From assembly GCF_013055795.1 (NCBI RefSeq), contig NZ_JABETO010000047.1:1-44066 (forward strand): a stretch of 44,066 nt of DNA, given 5' to 3'. A model generated the notes under the pieces. It was given only the letters and a program-made list of their open reading frames with translations. It did no database searches and was not told the DNA's origin. Origin of the DNA: Streptomyces sp. I05A-00742 (GTDB taxonomy: Bacteria > Actinomycetota > Actinomycetes > Streptomycetales > Streptomycetaceae). This document shows positions 42,366 through 44,066 of the stretch, piece after piece (positions within the stretch are counted from its first letter, which is position 1; every line of letters begins with the position of its first letter). Made by a program: the position numbers and the translations under genes.

Positions 42366-43265
42366 ATGTCCGAACCGACCGGTGCCGCCCGCCGTCGCGG
42401 GCCCTTCCAGGTCGGGGACCAGGTCCAGCTCACCGACCCCAAGGGACGCCACTACACCTTCACGCTCGAAGCCGGGAAGCAGTTCCACACCCACAAGGGT
42501 GCCTTCCCGCACGACGAGCTGATCGGTGCTCCCGAGGGCAGTGTTGTCCGTACCACGGGAAACGTCGCCTACCTCGCGCTGCGCCCCCTGCTCCCCGACT
42601 ACGTCCTGTCCATGCCGCGCGGAGCCGCCGTGGTCTACCCCAAGGACGCGGGGCAGATCCTGGCGATGGCCGACATCTTCCCCGGCGCCCGCGTCGTGGA
42701 AGCCGGCGTCGGCTCCGGCTCGCTGAGCAGCTTCCTGCTGCGCGCCATCGGCGACCAGGGCATGCTGCACTCCTACGAGCGCCGTGCCGACTTCGCCGAG
42801 ATCGCCACGCAGAACGTGGAGCGCTACTTCGGCGGTCCGCACCCGGCCTGGCAGCTGACGGTCGGCGACCTCCAGGACAACCTCTCCGACACCGACGTCG
42901 ACCGCGTCATCCTGGACATGCTCGCCCCCTGGGAGTGCCTGGAGGCGGTCCGCAAGGCGCTCGTCCCCGGCGGCATCCTGTGCTGCTACGTGGCGACCAC
43001 CACCCAGCTGGCGCGGACCGTCGAGTCCATCCGCGAGATCGGCTGCTTCGCCGAGCCGTCGGCCTGGGAGACCATGGTCCGCACCTGGCACGTCGAGGGC
43101 CTGGCCGTCCGCCCGGACCACCGCATGATCGGGCACACCGGCTTCCTGCTCACCGCCCGCCGCCTCGCGGACGGCGTGGAGCCGCCGATGCGCCGCCGCC
43201 GTCCGGCGAAGGGCGCCTATGGCGAGGACTACACCGGCCCCGGCGGGCAGACCGCCGAGGCCTGA
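42366..43265 (+). CDS. trmI: tRNA (adenine-58-N1)-methyltransferase
   Basis: A 299-residue SAM-dependent enzyme that makes m1A58 in the T-loop of tRNAs. An N-terminal beta domain (GPFQVGDQVQLTDPKGRHYT) precedes the Rossmann methyltransferase: motif I VVEAGVGSGSLSSFLL (111-126), then SYERRADFAEIA and the catalytic-region VILDMLAPWECLEAV. It is an active homotetramer in relatives. The start ATG at 42366 follows GTAGGCTGG. In other actinobacteria it lies next to the proteasome/pup genes; the IS element to the right hides whether that holds here. A strong terminator follows. Confidence 0.95.
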   Translation: MSEPTGAARRRGPFQVGDQVQLTDPKGRHYTFTLEAGKQFHTHKGAFPHDELIGAPEGSVVRTTGNVAYLALRPLLPDYVLSMPRGAAVVYPKDAGQILAMADIFPGARVVEAGVGSGSLSSFLLRAIGDQGMLHSYERRADFAEIATQNVERYFGGPHPAWQLTVGDLQDNLSDTDVDRVILDMLAPWECLEAVRKALVPGGILCCYVATTTQLARTVESIREIGCFAEPSAWETMVRTWHVEGLAVRPDHRMIGHTGFLLTARRLADGVEPPMRRRRPAKGAYGEDYTGPGGQTAEA

Positions 43266-43280
43266 TCCTCCTCGTTCCGC

Positions 43281-43321
43281 CGGAGGAGCCGTCACCGATG
43301 AACTCGGTGGCGGCTCCTCCG
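43281..43321 (+). terminator. Terminator after trmI
   Basis: An 18-base stem with a single T-G pair (43281-43298 with 43304-43321) around loop TGAAC, starting 16 bases past the trmI stop. Confidence 0.88.
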
Positions 43322-43406
43322 TGTTGGGCCGGGCACCGTTCCGCTCCCCGGGCCGGTGTGCGACGATGCGGCTGTCCCCGCAGCCCACTCAGCACAGGAG
43401 CAGCGC

Positions 43407-43825
43407 GTGCAGCCCCCGGCCGGACTCCCGCACACCCACCCGAGGCCCGTCCACTGGCTGCTGACCGCCCTCCTCGTGGCCGCCGTGCTCACCGCCGCGG
43501 TGCTCCTCGACCCGGGTGACGCCACCGCGGGAGCCGGCCGGGACGCCCCGTCCGCACCGTTCGTCGTCGCGCCCGATCCGACCGCCGTCCGCTACCCGCT
43601 CGACTGCGGCACGGTGGGCACCGAGCTCCGCGACCGGGCCGTCGCCGATCTGGACGGGGACGGACGGCCCGAGACGGTCGCCGTGGTCAGCTGCCGGGCC
43701 GGGGCGGGCACCCCGCCCGACGGGGTCTACGTCCTGGCGGCGGGGAAGGGGACGGGCGCCCCGCCGCGGGTGGTGGCGACCCTGGTCGACCCCGCGCGGC
43801 GGGTGAACGTCAGCCGGTTCACGGA
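43407..43825 (+). pseudogene. Membrane-anchored secreted protein truncated by an IS element
   Basis: A GTG at 43407 with GGAG upstream starts a protein with one membrane helix (WLLTALLVAAVLTAAVLLD), a Pro/Ala linker and an extracellular part carrying VADLDGDGRPETVAVVS, an FG-GAP-like calcium-type repeat, then PDGVYVLAAGKGTGAPPRVV. At about 43820 the sequence passes into the end of an IS5-type element on the opposite strand. The frame stays open to 44060, so a fused tail of some 80 unrelated residues would be added. The original C-terminus is missing. The exact junction is uncertain by several bases. Confidence 0.72.
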
Positions 43826-44066
43826 GCTCTTTCAGCGTTGCCGCTCCAGGGTGAGGACGGCTCGGGCGATTGCCGACATTCGATTTGGGCTGCACCGGGC
43901 TCTGCGGAAGATCCGCCAGGACTTCAGACGGGCCACGCCTCGCTCGACCGGTGCCCGCGCTGCCGAGAGTGCGCGGTTGACCGTGCGTTGGGTCGGTGAC
44001 AGGTCGCCGCCCGGCGGGCGTCTGACGGGTGTTGTCACCCATGGGCCGGCGCCCAGGTAGGCGCGG
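43822..44066 (-). mobile_element. End of an IS5-family insertion sequence (runs off the right edge)
   Basis: The last 245 bases carry the 3' end of a transposase gene and a short terminal segment. The sequence between the transposase stop (43832) and the host gene is about ten bases, as expected for a compact IS. The other end, target duplication and full length are outside the window. Confidence 0.8.
43832..44066 (-). CDS. IS5-family transposase, C-terminal part
   Basis: The - strand frame from the right edge reads RAYLGAGPWVTTPVRRPPGG, then TQRTVNRALSAARAPVERG, VARLKSWRIFRRARC and SPNRMSAIARAVLTLERQR with a stop at 43832. The block VNRALSAARAPVERGVARLK contains the third catalytic acid (Glu) and the Y/R-x-x-x-E-R-x-x-x-K-like pattern of DDE transposases in the IS5/DDE_Tnp_4 group. 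Only the last 77 or so residues are present, so completeness of the element cannot be judged. Confidence 0.88.
   Translation of the reverse strand, partial: RAYLGAGPWVTTPVRRPPGGDLSPTQRTVNRALSAARAPVERGVARLKSWRIFRRARCSPNRMSAIARAVLTLERQR

Noticed and set aside
43407..44060. A single 218-residue gene spanning the right end
   Set aside because: The part after about 43820 is antisense to a recognisable IS5-type transposase, so the continuous frame is a chimera.

Overview
The window is high-GC actinobacterial chromosome, almost certainly Streptomyces. Codons nearly always end in G or C, GTG and TTG starts occur, and the gene content is diagnostic: mycothiol ligase mshC, a gylR-glpF-glpK-glpD glycerol cluster, metH, a PAC2/ParJ-type protein, an actinobacterial DUF3090/SCO1664-type pair, and a RecB-like nuclease, site-2 protease and TrmI group. 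The order agrees with what I remember of the S. coelicolor SCO165x-SCO167x region, read right to left.

Layout. 1-9.2 kb: the start of a long disordered protein, an aldo/keto reductase, an F420-type oxidoreductase, a ferritin-like protein, CorA, then a tight + strand series of phosphatase, DUF3090 zinc-ribbon protein, kinase-like protein and mshC. 9.2-22.8 kb: a variable block that I believe is absent between mshC and parJ in S. coelicolor. It holds a Tat-exported beta-propeller, a GH31 glycosidase with a TTA codon, a second F420-type oxidoreductase, a frameshifted class IV aminotransferase, small proteins, a GntR regulator with two matching operator-like sites, a decayed flavoprotein gene, an acetyltransferase, a WD40 protein, an SGNH hydrolase, a VOC protein and a lipoprotein. 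22.8-30.6 kb: parJ, a membrane-anchored TIM-barrel protein, then the glycerol genes and gylR, all on the - strand. 30.8-39.2 kb: metH, a HAD phosphatase and two tandem peptide-type solute-binding lipoproteins on the + strand. 39.2-44.1 kb: a response regulator, RecB-like nuclease, site-2 protease, trmI, and a secreted protein whose 3' end is cut by an IS5-type element running off the window.

How the parts work together. GlpF, GlpK and GlpD take up, phosphorylate and oxidise glycerol; GylR probably represses them through a 16-base motif present upstream of both glpF and gylR. MshC makes the mycothiol precursor Cys-GlcN-Ins, and just upstream of it sits an uncharacterised kinase/phosphatase/zinc-ribbon set. 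RecB-like, M50 and TrmI are housekeeping genes.

Three genes (class IV aminotransferase, GntR, VOC) each appear to have lost exactly one base within 7.2 kb. This is either local sequence error or gene decay and should be settled first. A dispersed intergenic repeat lies directly after two stop codons; at one site it forms an inverted dimer whose internal hairpins differ in sequence but keep their shape. I saw no tRNA, rRNA, CRISPR array, integrase or phage module.
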